From Rhodanobacter sp. (GTDB lineage: Bacteria; Pseudomonadota; Gammaproteobacteria; Xanthomonadales; Rhodanobacteraceae), in contig DAHUXL010000261.1 of NCBI GenBank assembly GCA_027307195.1, positions 1 to 41,221 on the forward strand: DNA of 41,221 nucleotides, written 5' to 3'. The position numbers were made by a program, and so were the translations under genes. Positions 1 to 7,686 of the stretch are shown here, piece after piece; positions within the stretch are counted from its first letter, which is position 1; the number at the start of each line of letters is the position of its first letter. The notes below the pieces were generated by a model that had not been told where the DNA came from, did not search any database, and saw nothing but the letters and a program-made list of their open reading frames with translations.

Positions 1-348
1 GAGTACTACGCGTTCGCCCACTTCAGTCGATTCGTCTTGCCTGGTGCGGTGCGGGTGGGCTCCAGTGAAACCGAGAAGGGCATCGACAATGTGGCGTTCC
101 AGAATGCTGCTGGCGGATCGGTCGTGCTGGTGATGGTGAACAGCCATCCGGAGGCGCGCCGAGTTTCCGTGAAGCAGGAGCAAGCCCGTTTCCAGTACAC
201 GTTGCCGCCGCAGAGCGTGGCGACCTTCGTGTGGAACCCGGATCAGACAGGCATGCCCGCGAATACGGCAAGCTCACCGCCGCCCAGGCAGGCGCCCGCT
301 ACCACGGCCACGAGCGGGGCGCCCGGCGAGCGCAAGGTGATGCAGTGA
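1..348 (+). CDS. Glycoside hydrolase family 30 protein, C-terminal fragment
   Basis: The frame is open from the first base of the window, so only the last 115 codons are present; the 5' part lies outside. The visible start reads EYYAFAHFSRFVLPGAVRV, which is the beta-sandwich domain that follows the catalytic barrel in GH30 enzymes (glucosylceramidase or beta-1,6-glucanase type). In that family a YY-HFS-F-PGA-R pattern is conserved. The catalytic glutamates would lie upstream and cannot be checked. The last 30 or so residues are a Pro/Ala/Thr-rich tail with no recognisable domain. GH30 enzymes are usually exported and act on beta-linked glycans. The next gene begins about 45 bases downstream. 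Family assignment is fairly sure; substrate is unknown. Confidence 0.75.
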   Translation, partial: EYYAFAHFSRFVLPGAVRVGSSETEKGIDNVAFQNAAGGSVVLVMVNSHPEARRVSVKQEQARFQYTLPPQSVATFVWNPDQTGMPANTASSPPPRQAPATTATSGAPGERKVMQ

Positions 349-391
349 TGCCGTGTTTCGACAACCGCCTTTTCACTATCGACGGAATCGC

Positions 392-1768
392 ATGATGTGC
401 CCAACCTCTCATTGGCTTCGAAACGTCGTGGCCACGGCGTTGCTGCTCGCGGGCGCTGTCGCGCTTCCGCTTTGCGCACAGGCGGTACCCGCCACGCTGC
501 GGCCGAAGGTCGTGGTGATCAGTCTGGACGCCTTCGGCGCGGCCAGCCTGCATGAGCCGCAGCTGCCCGCGCCCACGCTGCATGCGTTGATGCAGCGTGG
601 CGTCCATGCGGTTTCGATGCAGCCGATCAACCCCACCGTCACCTGGCCGAATCACACGTCCATGGTCACCGGTGTCAACGCGAGCCGGCATCACGTGCTG
701 GTCAACGGGCTCATCGTCGATCAGCGCACCGCCACGCTGCCGCGGATCGACATGAAGGCGCCGAAGTCCCGGCTGGTCGCCGTGCCCACCGTCTACGATG
801 CCGCGCACAAGGCGGGTCTCACCACGGCGCAGGTGGACTGGGTCGCGATCGAAGGCGCACCGAGCATCGACTGGCAATTTGCCGAACATCCCGATCCCGC
901 CGGTGCCATCGAGCAGGATCTCGTGCGGCAGGGCGCCATCACCGATGACCAGCTGGTGCATTTCGGCGTGCCATCGCAGGCATGGCGCGATCGCATCTAC
1001 ACCCGCGCGGCGGTCGACATCATCCAGCAGCATCACCCCGACCTGCTGTTGCTGCATCTGCTGGCGCTCGACAGCATCGAGCACGAGACAGGCTTCGGCA
1101 ACAACGCAGGGCGCAACACCATCGCCTTTCTCGATGACCGCGTGAAGGAGGTCGTCGACGCGGTGCGCGCCGCCGGCGACTTCGATCGCACGACCTTCAT
1201 CATCGTTTCCGACCACGGCCAGCGGAGCGTCCAGCAGGTATTGCACCCGAATGTCCTGCTCAAGCAGGCCGGGCTGCAGGAAGGCTCGGCGAGCCAGCCC
1301 AGTTTCAGCGTGCCGGATGACGGTTTTGCCTTGGTCTATCAGCGGCACGCCACGAAAGCTTCGATCAAGGCATTGAAGTCGCTGTTCGCCGGCACGCCCG
1401 GCCTCCGCTCGATACTGACTCCCGCCGAGGCGGCGAAGGAAGGTTGGCCGACGCCGGCGCAAAGCGATCAAGCCCCCGATCTGCTGCTCTATGCCGCAGA
1501 CGGCTACGCCTTCAAGGAGGGCGACACGGGAGACTACGTGACACCGACCCATGAAATCGGAGCCCACGGCTATCCCAACTCGGACCCGCTCATGCAGGGC
1601 ATCTTCATTGCGGCGGGCTTCGGCATTCAGCCGAAGGGTGAAATCCCGGCCTTTCCCAATCTCGACATCGCGCCCACCATCGCGCAGCTGCTGCACATTT
1701 CACTCGGCAAGGTCGAAGGCAAACCGCTGACGGAGATTCTGGAATCGCCGGGCCGCGTGAGCGAGTAG
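392..1768 (+). CDS. Ectonucleotide pyrophosphatase/phosphodiesterase (alkaline phosphatase superfamily)
   Basis: A 458-residue exported enzyme of the type I phosphodiesterase/nucleotide pyrophosphatase (NPP) family, expected to cleave phosphodiester or pyrophosphate bonds with two zinc ions in the periplasm. The N-terminus is a signal peptide (hydrophobic stretch about residues 12-30, likely cut after AQA). Metal and nucleophile motifs are visible: SLDAF (Asp46), VTWPNH with Thr84 as probable nucleophile, LDSIEHE, SDHGQ, and a late GAHGYPN followed by an FIAAG segment as in NPP enzymes. The ATG at 392 (or 395) is preferred over a GTG at 353 because the signal peptide then begins normally. It follows the GH30 gene closely and may be cotranscribed with it. 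Confidence 0.85.
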   Translation: MMCPTSHWLRNVVATALLLAGAVALPLCAQAVPATLRPKVVVISLDAFGAASLHEPQLPAPTLHALMQRGVHAVSMQPINPTVTWPNHTSMVTGVNASRHHVLVNGLIVDQRTATLPRIDMKAPKSRLVAVPTVYDAAHKAGLTTAQVDWVAIEGAPSIDWQFAEHPDPAGAIEQDLVRQGAITDDQLVHFGVPSQAWRDRIYTRAAVDIIQQHHPDLLLLHLLALDSIEHETGFGNNAGRNTIAFLDDRVKEVVDAVRAAGDFDRTTFIIVSDHGQRSVQQVLHPNVLLKQAGLQEGSASQPSFSVPDDGFALVYQRHATKASIKALKSLFAGTPGLRSILTPAEAAKEGWPTPAQSDQAPDLLLYAADGYAFKEGDTGDYVTPTHEIGAHGYPNSDPLMQGIFIAAGFGIQPKGEIPAFPNLDIAPTIAQLLHISLGKVEGKPLTEILESPGRVSE

Positions 1769-1862
1769 GCAGGGGAGCTGAAGGTTGGTGCGTCGCGACG
1801 GCCGGCGTTTCAGTCCGGTGTTAGAGTTGCGGGCTCGGTATCCAAGCAGAGCGAGCCACCTG

Positions 1863-2804
1863 ATGAGCAGCCACGCCCCCTATCCGATTGGTACACCCGG
1901 ACGTTCCTGGGGCGAATCCGAAAGGGCCGAATGGCGGTCGCAGCAAAAGGTCCGGCGCAGCTACGCAGCGGACGTGCTGAGTGTGATCGAGACGCTGCGC
2001 GCACGCTTCGACGTGCCGGAGTACGGCCAGCTGGATTACGCGCCTGACAGCTATCCGCTGTTCGCGATCAAGAGCCGCGACTGGCGCGATGAGCTACCCA
2101 TCGCGTTGGTGACCGGTGGCGTGCATGGCTATGAAACCAGTGGCGTGCACGGCGCACTGCAGTTCGTCGAGAAGCATGCGGCGGGCTATGCGGGAAAGGC
2201 CAACCTGATCGTCGCGCCGTGCGTGAGTCCCTGGGCCTACGAGCGGATCCACCGCTGGAACGCGGATGCGCTCGACCCGAACCGCTCGTTCCGCAAGAAC
2301 AGCCCGGCGCAGGAATCGGCGGCGCTGATGCGCCTGGTCGCGCCATTCCGTGAGCGCGTGCTGGTGCATATCGATCTGCACGAAACCACCGACAGCGACG
2401 AGAGCGAATTCCGCCCGGCGCTGGCTGCCCGCGATGGCATCGCTTACGAGCCGGGTGAAATCCCCGACGGCTTCTATCTGGTCGACGACAGCGCGCATCC
2501 GCAACCCGAGTTCCAGCAGGCAGTGATCGCGGCGGTGGCGAAAGTCACCCATATCGCGCCGGCCGATGCCAAGGGCGAGATCATCGGTTCGCCGGTGGTG
2601 GCGCCGGGCGTCATCGAATACGCGCTCGCAAAGCTCGGCCTCTGTGCCGGCATCACCAGCGCGCCGTACACCACCACCACCGAGGTCTACCCCGACAGCC
2701 CGCGCGCCACGCCCGCGCAATGCAACGCCGCGCAGGTGGCGGCAGTGTGCGCGGCGATCGATTTCGCGCTGGCACACCCGGCCAAGACTTTCGTCGAGCG
2801 GTAA
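1863..2804 (+). CDS. M14 family zinc metallopeptidase (carboxypeptidase-like)
   Basis: A 313-residue protein of the M14 carboxypeptidase family, expected to remove C-terminal residues or amidated groups from small peptides using one zinc. The zinc site reads GGVHGYE (His88 and Glu91) with the third ligand in HIDLHE (His173). The substrate-binding Asn-Arg pair of the family is present as DPNRSF (about residues 138-143). A TTG at 1785 would add 26 residues; the ATG at 1863 is chosen because the added residues are basic and low in similarity to any domain, but no strong ribosome binding site precedes either. No signal peptide is evident, so it is probably cytoplasmic. The family is clear and the natural substrate unknown. 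Confidence 0.82.
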   Translation: MSSHAPYPIGTPGRSWGESERAEWRSQQKVRRSYAADVLSVIETLRARFDVPEYGQLDYAPDSYPLFAIKSRDWRDELPIALVTGGVHGYETSGVHGALQFVEKHAAGYAGKANLIVAPCVSPWAYERIHRWNADALDPNRSFRKNSPAQESAALMRLVAPFRERVLVHIDLHETTDSDESEFRPALAARDGIAYEPGEIPDGFYLVDDSAHPQPEFQQAVIAAVAKVTHIAPADAKGEIIGSPVVAPGVIEYALAKLGLCAGITSAPYTTTTEVYPDSPRATPAQCNAAQVAAVCAAIDFALAHPAKTFVER

Positions 2805-3065
2805 CGAAGCCGGCGCAGTCGGTTTGCATGGGATCGGTTCGCATGCCTCGCCAGGGGCACTATCGCGCGCGCCACGACTGCAGGACACTCGCGCTCGGTA
2901 GCTGGGGGCAGGCGGCTTCGATGCGATGGCACGGCAGCGGCGATGGCAGCGCGGGGATGATGGGAGCGCTGTCGTTGGAGGCTTCGGGCCAGTGGGCGCT
3001 ATCCAGCACGAGGAGTGCGCGGTGTGCCGCGTGCAGGTGGACGACTTTGACAGACAGGTGAACCC

Positions 3066-3833
3066 ATGAACGCACCGGTGGCCGCCATCAAGGCGGGCGT
3101 TGTCGAGGGGCGGTATTTCTACGTGTGGATGGCGACCGTCTTCGTGCTGGTCGCATTTGGTGGTTTCGTGCCCACGTACTGGGCGCCGGTGATGACGCAC
3201 CGGTTCCATGCGCCGCCGGTGGTGCATATCCATGGCGTCCTGATGTTTACCTGGACCTGCTTCTACTTCGTGCAGACGGCACTCGTGGCGACCCGTCGCA
3301 CGCTGGACCACCGCGCCTGGGGCCTGGCCGGCATCGCCCTGTTCAGCACCATCGCGTGCATGATCCTGGTCGGTGAAATGGCCGTGCTGAAGCGCGACGA
3401 GGCGCGCGGCATGGGCGAGGCGGCGCAGCATTTCGCCGCGGTCACGCTGTGCGCGTGGCCCTTGATGGTGGGGATCTTCACGCTGGCCATCGTCAACATC
3501 CGCCGCCCCGAGGTGCACAAACGCCTGATGACGCTGTTGATGATCGGCATGATGACGCCGGCGATCGCCCGCGTGTTCCTCACCCTGCTGGCTCCGCCCG
3601 GTGCCGCGGCAGGCGGGCCGCCGCCGCCGTTCGTGTCGATACCGCCGTCGCTGGTGGCCGATTTGTTGCTGGTCGTGGCGATCGTGCGCGACTGGCGCAT
3701 CTTCGGCCGCCCGCACCGCGTCTACGTCATCGGTGGGCTGGTGCTGCTGGCCCAGCAACTGCTGACCGTACCGTTTGCCGCCACGCCGACATGGATGGCC
3801 ATCGTGCATGCGTTCGAAAGTCTGGCCGGCTGA
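3066..3833 (+). CDS. Conserved multi-pass membrane protein of unknown function
   Basis: A 255-residue integral membrane protein with about seven predicted hydrophobic segments and short loops. Histidines sit near the membrane face (HIHG near residue 60, DHRAWG near 80, VHKR near 155), a pattern that could bind heme or metal, although this is only inference. A run of prolines (GGPPPPF) lies in a loop near residue 185. The start is supported by an AGGTGA ribosome binding site 6 bases before the ATG. The 261 bases upstream contain no convincing gene, so it probably has its own promoter. I recognise the general type (DUF-style membrane proteins common in Xanthomonadales) but not a function. Confidence 0.75.
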   Translation: MNAPVAAIKAGVVEGRYFYVWMATVFVLVAFGGFVPTYWAPVMTHRFHAPPVVHIHGVLMFTWTCFYFVQTALVATRRTLDHRAWGLAGIALFSTIACMILVGEMAVLKRDEARGMGEAAQHFAAVTLCAWPLMVGIFTLAIVNIRRPEVHKRLMTLLMIGMMTPAIARVFLTLLAPPGAAAGGPPPPFVSIPPSLVADLLLVVAIVRDWRIFGRPHRVYVIGGLVLLAQQLLTVPFAATPTWMAIVHAFESLAG

Positions 3834-3920
3834 GGCCGACCGGTTGTCCTGAACATCACGCCGCCACTGCAAAAGCGCCGCTAGTCTGGGGTTTGCTCGA
3901 TATCCGAACGGGAGTCAGTG

Positions 3921-4439
3921 ATGGAAGAAGCGACGAAGCGATGCCCGGCATGCGCTGAGGTCATTCAGGCAGCCGCGCACAAGTGCCGGTTTTGCGGCAC
4001 AGACCTCGACAGCTACGTGGCGGCCCACGAAGCGACGATGGAGAAGGAGCTGTTTTCGGGGCATCCGAACGTCATCTTCACCTTCAGCCAGTATGTGCTG
4101 GTGGTGTGCACGCTCGGCATTGCGCTGCTGGTCTACTGGGTGCGCAGCCTGAGCATCAGCTTCACCATCACCACCCAGCGCGTACAGATCGAGCGCGGCC
4201 TGTTCTCCAAGGCGAAGGACAATCTCGAACTGTTCCGGGTCGACCACTTCGACGTGCTGAAACCGCTCGGCATGCGCTTGCTGGGACAGTGCCAGGTGCA
4301 TCTGCACTCCTCCGACCAGGACATGTCGTCGGTTTCTCTGTACGGCATCCCCGGACTCGAGGCGATGGCCGAGACGCTGCGCGATTGTTCCCTGCGCGAG
4401 CGGGCCCGTCGTCGCGTGTTGCCGGTGGAGCAGATGTAG
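3921..4439 (+). CDS. Zinc-ribbon and bacterial PH (bPH2/YdbS-like) domain membrane protein
   Basis: A 172-residue protein in three parts. First comes an N-terminal zinc ribbon with two CxxC pairs (CPAC and CRFC, residues 8-27). Next is a membrane hairpin (about residues 50-75). Last is a bPH2 domain that starts at TITTQRVQIERG. Proteins of this architecture sit on the cytoplasmic face of the inner membrane; their role is mostly unknown. The ATG at 3921 has a GGAG six bases upstream. A decayed second copy of this gene lies at 6183-6450. The intact gene looks complete because the reading frame and both domains are continuous. Confidence 0.82.
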   Translation: MEEATKRCPACAEVIQAAAHKCRFCGTDLDSYVAAHEATMEKELFSGHPNVIFTFSQYVLVVCTLGIALLVYWVRSLSISFTITTQRVQIERGLFSKAKDNLELFRVDHFDVLKPLGMRLLGQCQVHLHSSDQDMSSVSLYGIPGLEAMAETLRDCSLRERARRRVLPVEQM

Positions 4440-4567
4440 CGCTGTTCGCGGAACTTGCCGGATTGCGGTTCTTCACCGGTTCGGTGTCCGCAAAACGTCA
4501 GGACTTCGCCTGCCGCAGTGCATGCGCGGCGGCGATGCTGCGCACTTCGCGACGACGGAGTTTCCCC

Positions 4568-5527
4568 ATGTTCTTACGTCTGTTGGCCGGCGCGGTGCTG
4601 ACGCTGTGCCTGATCCTGCCGACCGCCCACGCGGACCAGCCGTCGGCGAAAACTTCGCATGGCATCGATCGCAGCGCATGGAACGCGCCGCAGAAGCCGT
4701 TCCGCATCTACGCCAACACCTGGTACGTGGGGCCGTTCGGGCTGTCCTCGATTCTGCTGGACACGGGGCAGGGACTGGCGTTGTTCGACGGCGACCTGCC
4801 GGAGTCGGTGCCGGTGATCGAGGCGAACATCCGTGCGCTGGGCTTCCGCGTGCGCGACATCAGATGGATACTCAACTCGCATGCGCATTCCGATCATGCC
4901 GGCGGCATCGCCGCGTTGCAGCGCGACAGCGGCGCGCAGGTGCTGACCAGCGCCGCGGGCAAGCGCGAGATGGCGCTGGGTGGCGCCGACCCCGACGACC
5001 CGCAGTACGGCGACATCCCCGACTATCCGCCGGTGCGCCACGTGCGCGTGTTGCGCGATGGCGAGGTCGTGCAGCTGGGCAGCGTGGCGATCACCGCGCA
5101 TTACACGCCGGGCCACACGCCGGGCAGCACTTCATGGGCGTGGACTTCATGCGCCGGCGAGCGCTGCCTGCGCATGGTGTATGCGGACAGCCTCACCGCG
5201 ATCGGTGCGCCCGGCTTCCGCTTCAGTGACGATCCGCGTCGCGTCGCGGCATTCCGTCAGGCGATCGCCACGGTCGCCGCATTGCCTTGCGACATCCTGC
5301 TTACCCCACACCCCGACGCCAGCGACTTCTGGCAGAAGGTGGCGCGGCGCAGGTCGGAGTCGGATGTTGCTCCGTTGATTGATACCAACGCCTGCCGTGC
5401 CTATGCCGCCGCTGCCACGAAGAAGCTGGATGCAAGGCTGGCGCAGGAGCAGGCCGCGGCGCGGAGTAATAAGGGCGGCAAGGTCATTGAGTCCCGCCGT
5501 GGCCTTCGCAGCAAATTGCGCGTGTAG
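4568..5527 (+). CDS. Subclass B3 metallo-beta-lactamase
   Basis: A 319-residue periplasmic enzyme predicted to hydrolyse beta-lactams with two zinc ions. It has a signal peptide (residues 1-22, ending AHA). The zinc ligands of subclass B3 are all present: HAHSDH gives His105, His107, Asp109 and His110; PGHTPGS gives His183; and TPHPDASDF gives His248. The DSLTAIGAPGFRF segment is the usual B3 substrate-binding region. A cysteine pair around residues 200 and 241 may form the B3 disulfide. The ATG has CGGAG seven bases upstream. The C-terminal 18 residues after the family's usual end are basic and without a domain. No mobile element is near, so it looks like a resident chromosomal gene; activity is not proven by sequence alone. 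Confidence 0.88.
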   Translation: MFLRLLAGAVLTLCLILPTAHADQPSAKTSHGIDRSAWNAPQKPFRIYANTWYVGPFGLSSILLDTGQGLALFDGDLPESVPVIEANIRALGFRVRDIRWILNSHAHSDHAGGIAALQRDSGAQVLTSAAGKREMALGGADPDDPQYGDIPDYPPVRHVRVLRDGEVVQLGSVAITAHYTPGHTPGSTSWAWTSCAGERCLRMVYADSLTAIGAPGFRFSDDPRRVAAFRQAIATVAALPCDILLTPHPDASDFWQKVARRRSESDVAPLIDTNACRAYAAAATKKLDARLAQEQAAARSNKGGKVIESRRGLRSKLRV

Positions 5528-5650
5528 TAAGGTAGCAAAGGGACCCGCTGCAGGTGAGCAGAAGTAAAGATCCGTGGCTGGGTGAGGGGGCCTGCTGTTG
5601 AATCCGACGTGCCCCGGAAGCAAGGCGAACGCGATAATTGGAGATTGACA

Positions 5651-6103
5651 ATGTTTCGAGGAAAACTTGTTTGCTTGGCGCTGCTTGCTCTGACTGCTGC
5701 GGGTACTTCTCACGCCCAGCAGCAGCAAAATGAGGATACTCACGAGGCACAGATGCAACAGGCGGCGCAGGCGTACAGCCGGAGCGAAGCTAATGGAAAT
5801 GCATGGGACCGAGGCTACGACCAGCGCTCGGTCAAGGCGATGGCCGATCTGCCCAAGGTCCGCGCGCATCTGACCGAGGTGTGGCAGCATTTTGGCTTGT
5901 CTGCGAAAGATGCCGAGATGGTTGCATCAGCCTATCGGGTCAGCGATGCCGGTCTCGACCGCGCTTCATCACTGACTGGCAAGAGCGAGGATCAGATTGC
6001 GTCGATGCTTCAGTCCGCCCTCAGCACGAAGAACTACGTTTTGGCCGACCAGCTGATGATCAACTACGAGAAAAGAAGGATAGTGGCCACGTCGGGGAAG
6101 TAG
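5651..6103 (+). CDS. Small exported protein of unknown function
   Basis: A 150-residue protein with a clear signal peptide (residues 1-22, cut after SHA), followed by a glutamine-rich start (QQQQ) and an all-helical, charged body without cysteines. I do not recognise a domain. The ATG at 5651 is preceded by GGAG with a 7-base gap, which favours it over an upstream start at 5582 that would put charged residues before the signal peptide. The codons and the flanking DNA look less GC-rich than neighbouring genes, which could mean recent acquisition or weak selection. It lies between the beta-lactamase gene and the decayed PH-domain copy. Confidence 0.65.
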   Translation: MFRGKLVCLALLALTAAGTSHAQQQQNEDTHEAQMQQAAQAYSRSEANGNAWDRGYDQRSVKAMADLPKVRAHLTEVWQHFGLSAKDAEMVASAYRVSDAGLDRASSLTGKSEDQIASMLQSALSTKNYVLADQLMINYEKRRIVATSGK

Positions 6104-6182
6104 GACTGGCGGTGCGATGAGCTTCAGCGCGAGGATGGCCCCAAAGCACATGAAACACGTCGGGGGTGAAGGTTGAGGTCTC

Positions 6183-6450
6183 CCCAGTCTGAGTCTCACG
6201 CGCTGGATCATCATGCAGCGCGTGCAGATTGGGCGTGAGCTCTTCTCGACGGTGAAAGGGAGCCTGCACCGTTCCGAAGTGATCACTTCGACGTGTTGAG
6301 GCATACACGGCATGCGTTGCCGGACCCGTATCCCGCGCTTGAGGGCTTGGCGAACACGCTCCGTGATTGGCTCCACTGTGAACCCACGCGCTGCCGCGTG
6401 CCGTCTCAAACAGATGCGGGAACTGGATTCGCCTGGTTTCATGGAGGCCA
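6183..6450 (+). pseudogene. Decayed duplicate of the zinc-ribbon/PH-domain gene
   Basis: This stretch aligns by eye to the second half of the gene at 3921-4439. Matches include CAGCGCGTGCAGAT against CAGCGCGTACAGAT, CACTTCGACGTG shared with the intact copy, the CGGCATGCG block, and near the end the codons for PALEGLANTLRDW against PGLEAMAETLRDC. The copy has frame changes, a stop just after the CACTTCGACGTG block, and a loss of roughly 55 bases after CGGCATGCG, so it cannot encode a working protein. Similarity continues about 30 bases past the stop of the intact gene. The N-terminal zinc ribbon half is missing or unrecognisable. The end overlaps the ribosome binding site of the following GNAT gene. 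Confidence 0.75.
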
Positions 6451-6454
6451 CCTG

Positions 6455-6976
6455 ATGCTTCGAGATGCCACGTCCGCGGACTTCCCCGCCATCCTCGCCC
6501 TCAACGAGGCTTTCGTGAGCGTGCTCAGTCCGTTGGATGCGACACGTCTTGCGCGGCTGCATGCGCAGGCGGCGCTGCATCGCGTGATCGAACAGGACGG
6601 CCGGATCGAGGCGTTCCTGCTCGCGTTCCGCGAAGGTGCGGATTACGAGAGTCCGAACTATCGGTGGTTTGCGCAACGTCATGCGCGCTTCCTGTATGTG
6701 GATCGCATCGTGGTAGCCGGTGACACGCAGGCACGCGGTGCCGGAACGCAGCTCTATCGCGATGCGTATGAGCGGGCAGTGCGTGATGGCGTATCGTTGA
6801 TTGCCTGCGAGTTCGACGTCGAGCCGCCGAATCCGGCGTCCGCACGATTCCACGCCAGGCTGGGTTTTCACGAAGTCGGCCGCCAGCAACTCGACGGCGG
6901 CAGCAAGACGGTATCGCTGCAGGCACTCGATGTGGCTGCGGGCGACACGCCGCTGGGGAAAATCGGCGTCTGCTGA
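6455..6976 (+). CDS. GNAT family N-acetyltransferase
   Basis: A 173-residue protein of the Gcn5-related acetyltransferase family, which transfers an acetyl group from acetyl-CoA to an amine. The acetyl-CoA binding motif is visible as VAGDTQARGAGTQLY (about residues 89-103), where the family has a Q/RxxGxG/A pattern, followed by ARFHARLGFHEVG near residue 130, the typical NxxSxxFYxxxGF-like end of the fold. The ATG is supported by GGAGG with a 7-base spacer. Substrate cannot be told from sequence. A strong inverted repeat at 7023-7066 lies after the stop and may end this transcript. Confidence 0.85.
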   Translation: MLRDATSADFPAILALNEAFVSVLSPLDATRLARLHAQAALHRVIEQDGRIEAFLLAFREGADYESPNYRWFAQRHARFLYVDRIVVAGDTQARGAGTQLYRDAYERAVRDGVSLIACEFDVEPPNPASARFHARLGFHEVGRQQLDGGSKTVSLQALDVAAGDTPLGKIGVC

Positions 6977-7022
6977 CGCAAGCATCTCCGAGGTACGCGT
7001 TGCATCGTCCGTCCGGTTGTCC

Positions 7023-7066
7023 GGCATCGCCTTGTCCGCTGTCCGCGGACAACCAGGCGACATGCC
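7023..7066 (+). terminator. Long bulged hairpin after the GNAT gene, possible terminator
   Basis: Arms GGCAT-CGCC-TTGTCCGC and GCGGACAA-(CCA)-GGCG-(AC)-ATGCC pair into a stem of about 17 base pairs with a TGTCC loop and small bulges. It lies 47 bases after the stop at 6976. The following bases are only partly T-rich, so it may be a weak or protein-dependent terminator, or a processing or regulatory structure. Confidence 0.4.
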
Positions 7067-7176
7067 TTGTGCCGCATGCTTCTTCAAAAATTCAATGACT
7101 TACTCCTTCCGCATGGATTGGCATGGCGATTGCTCTACAGGCAGCACAGGGCACAAGCCAATCACGGAGACACGTC

Positions 7177-7371
7177 ATGAAATTCGAATCACTGATCCTG
7201 GTCACACTGTTCGTTGCCTGCATTGGCATCTGCGCACTGGTCATGGGCGCGATGGTGAAAACCACGCCGGCCTCGATTCAGCTGGCCAGTGCGAACAAGG
7301 CGGCTGCCGTCGCTCTGGTCGCGCCGGCAACCTGCACGTTACCCGGCAGTTGCTCGCGCACCAACGATTGA
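7177..7371 (+). CDS. Small membrane-anchored or exported protein, unknown function
   Basis: A 64-residue protein with one hydrophobic segment (about residues 5-27) followed by a short tail containing two cysteines (ATCTLPGSC) that could form a disulfide outside the membrane. The ATG at 7177 has CGGAGA with a suitable gap; a start at 7123 would add 18 polar residues before the hydrophobic segment. I do not know a family. The bases between the GNAT gene and this one (6977-7176) hold only the hairpin noted at 7023-7066. It may be a xanthomonad-specific micro-protein. Confidence 0.55.
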   Translation: MKFESLILVTLFVACIGICALVMGAMVKTTPASIQLASANKAAAVALVAPATCTLPGSCSRTND

Positions 7372-7444
7372 TACGGCTGATACGGCGTTATCGCCCCGGC
7401 AAAGGCCTATGCTGGCAATGCAATCACGCCAAGAGGCTCCAGCC

Positions 7445-7666
7445 ATGAGCAATGTCTCCGGCAAGACCAGGAATGGGTTTACCTACGAAGGGGACTACCA
7501 TCCTGCGAGCGCCGGCCGCGTCAACTGGACGGCGACCTTTCGCCATAACGGCGACTACGCCGGCATGCGGCACGGTTGCGTCCACGGAATGCTTGGCGTA
7601 CCCACGGCGGCCGTCGATGACGCAGTGAAGGATGATATCGAGTCGACGTGGACGGATGCCGCTTGA
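7445..7666 (+). CDS. Small soluble protein of unknown function
   Basis: A 73-residue, soluble, aromatic- and glycine-containing protein with no signal peptide. It reads like short conserved hypotheticals (TYEGDYHPASAGRVNWTATF near residues 13-32) but I cannot name a family. The ATG at 7445 follows a GAGGC that may be a weak ribosome binding site. An upstream start at 7289 would overlap the preceding small gene, so 7445 is preferred. It is convergent with the Hsp70-like gene, with a 20-base gap between the stops. Confidence 0.5.
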   Translation: MSNVSGKTRNGFTYEGDYHPASAGRVNWTATFRHNGDYAGMRHGCVHGMLGVPTAAVDDAVKDDIESTWTDAA

Positions 7667-7686
7667 CGGAGTGGACGGCCAAACGT

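Noticed and set aside
299-1696. 465-codon minus-strand frame
   Set aside because: Antisense to the NPP enzyme, which has clear motifs; composition is shadow-like.
2094-3872. 592-codon minus-strand frame
   Set aside because: It is antisense to the M14 peptidase and membrane protein genes, is Arg/His/Gln-rich and has no domain; high-GC DNA gives such long shadow frames.
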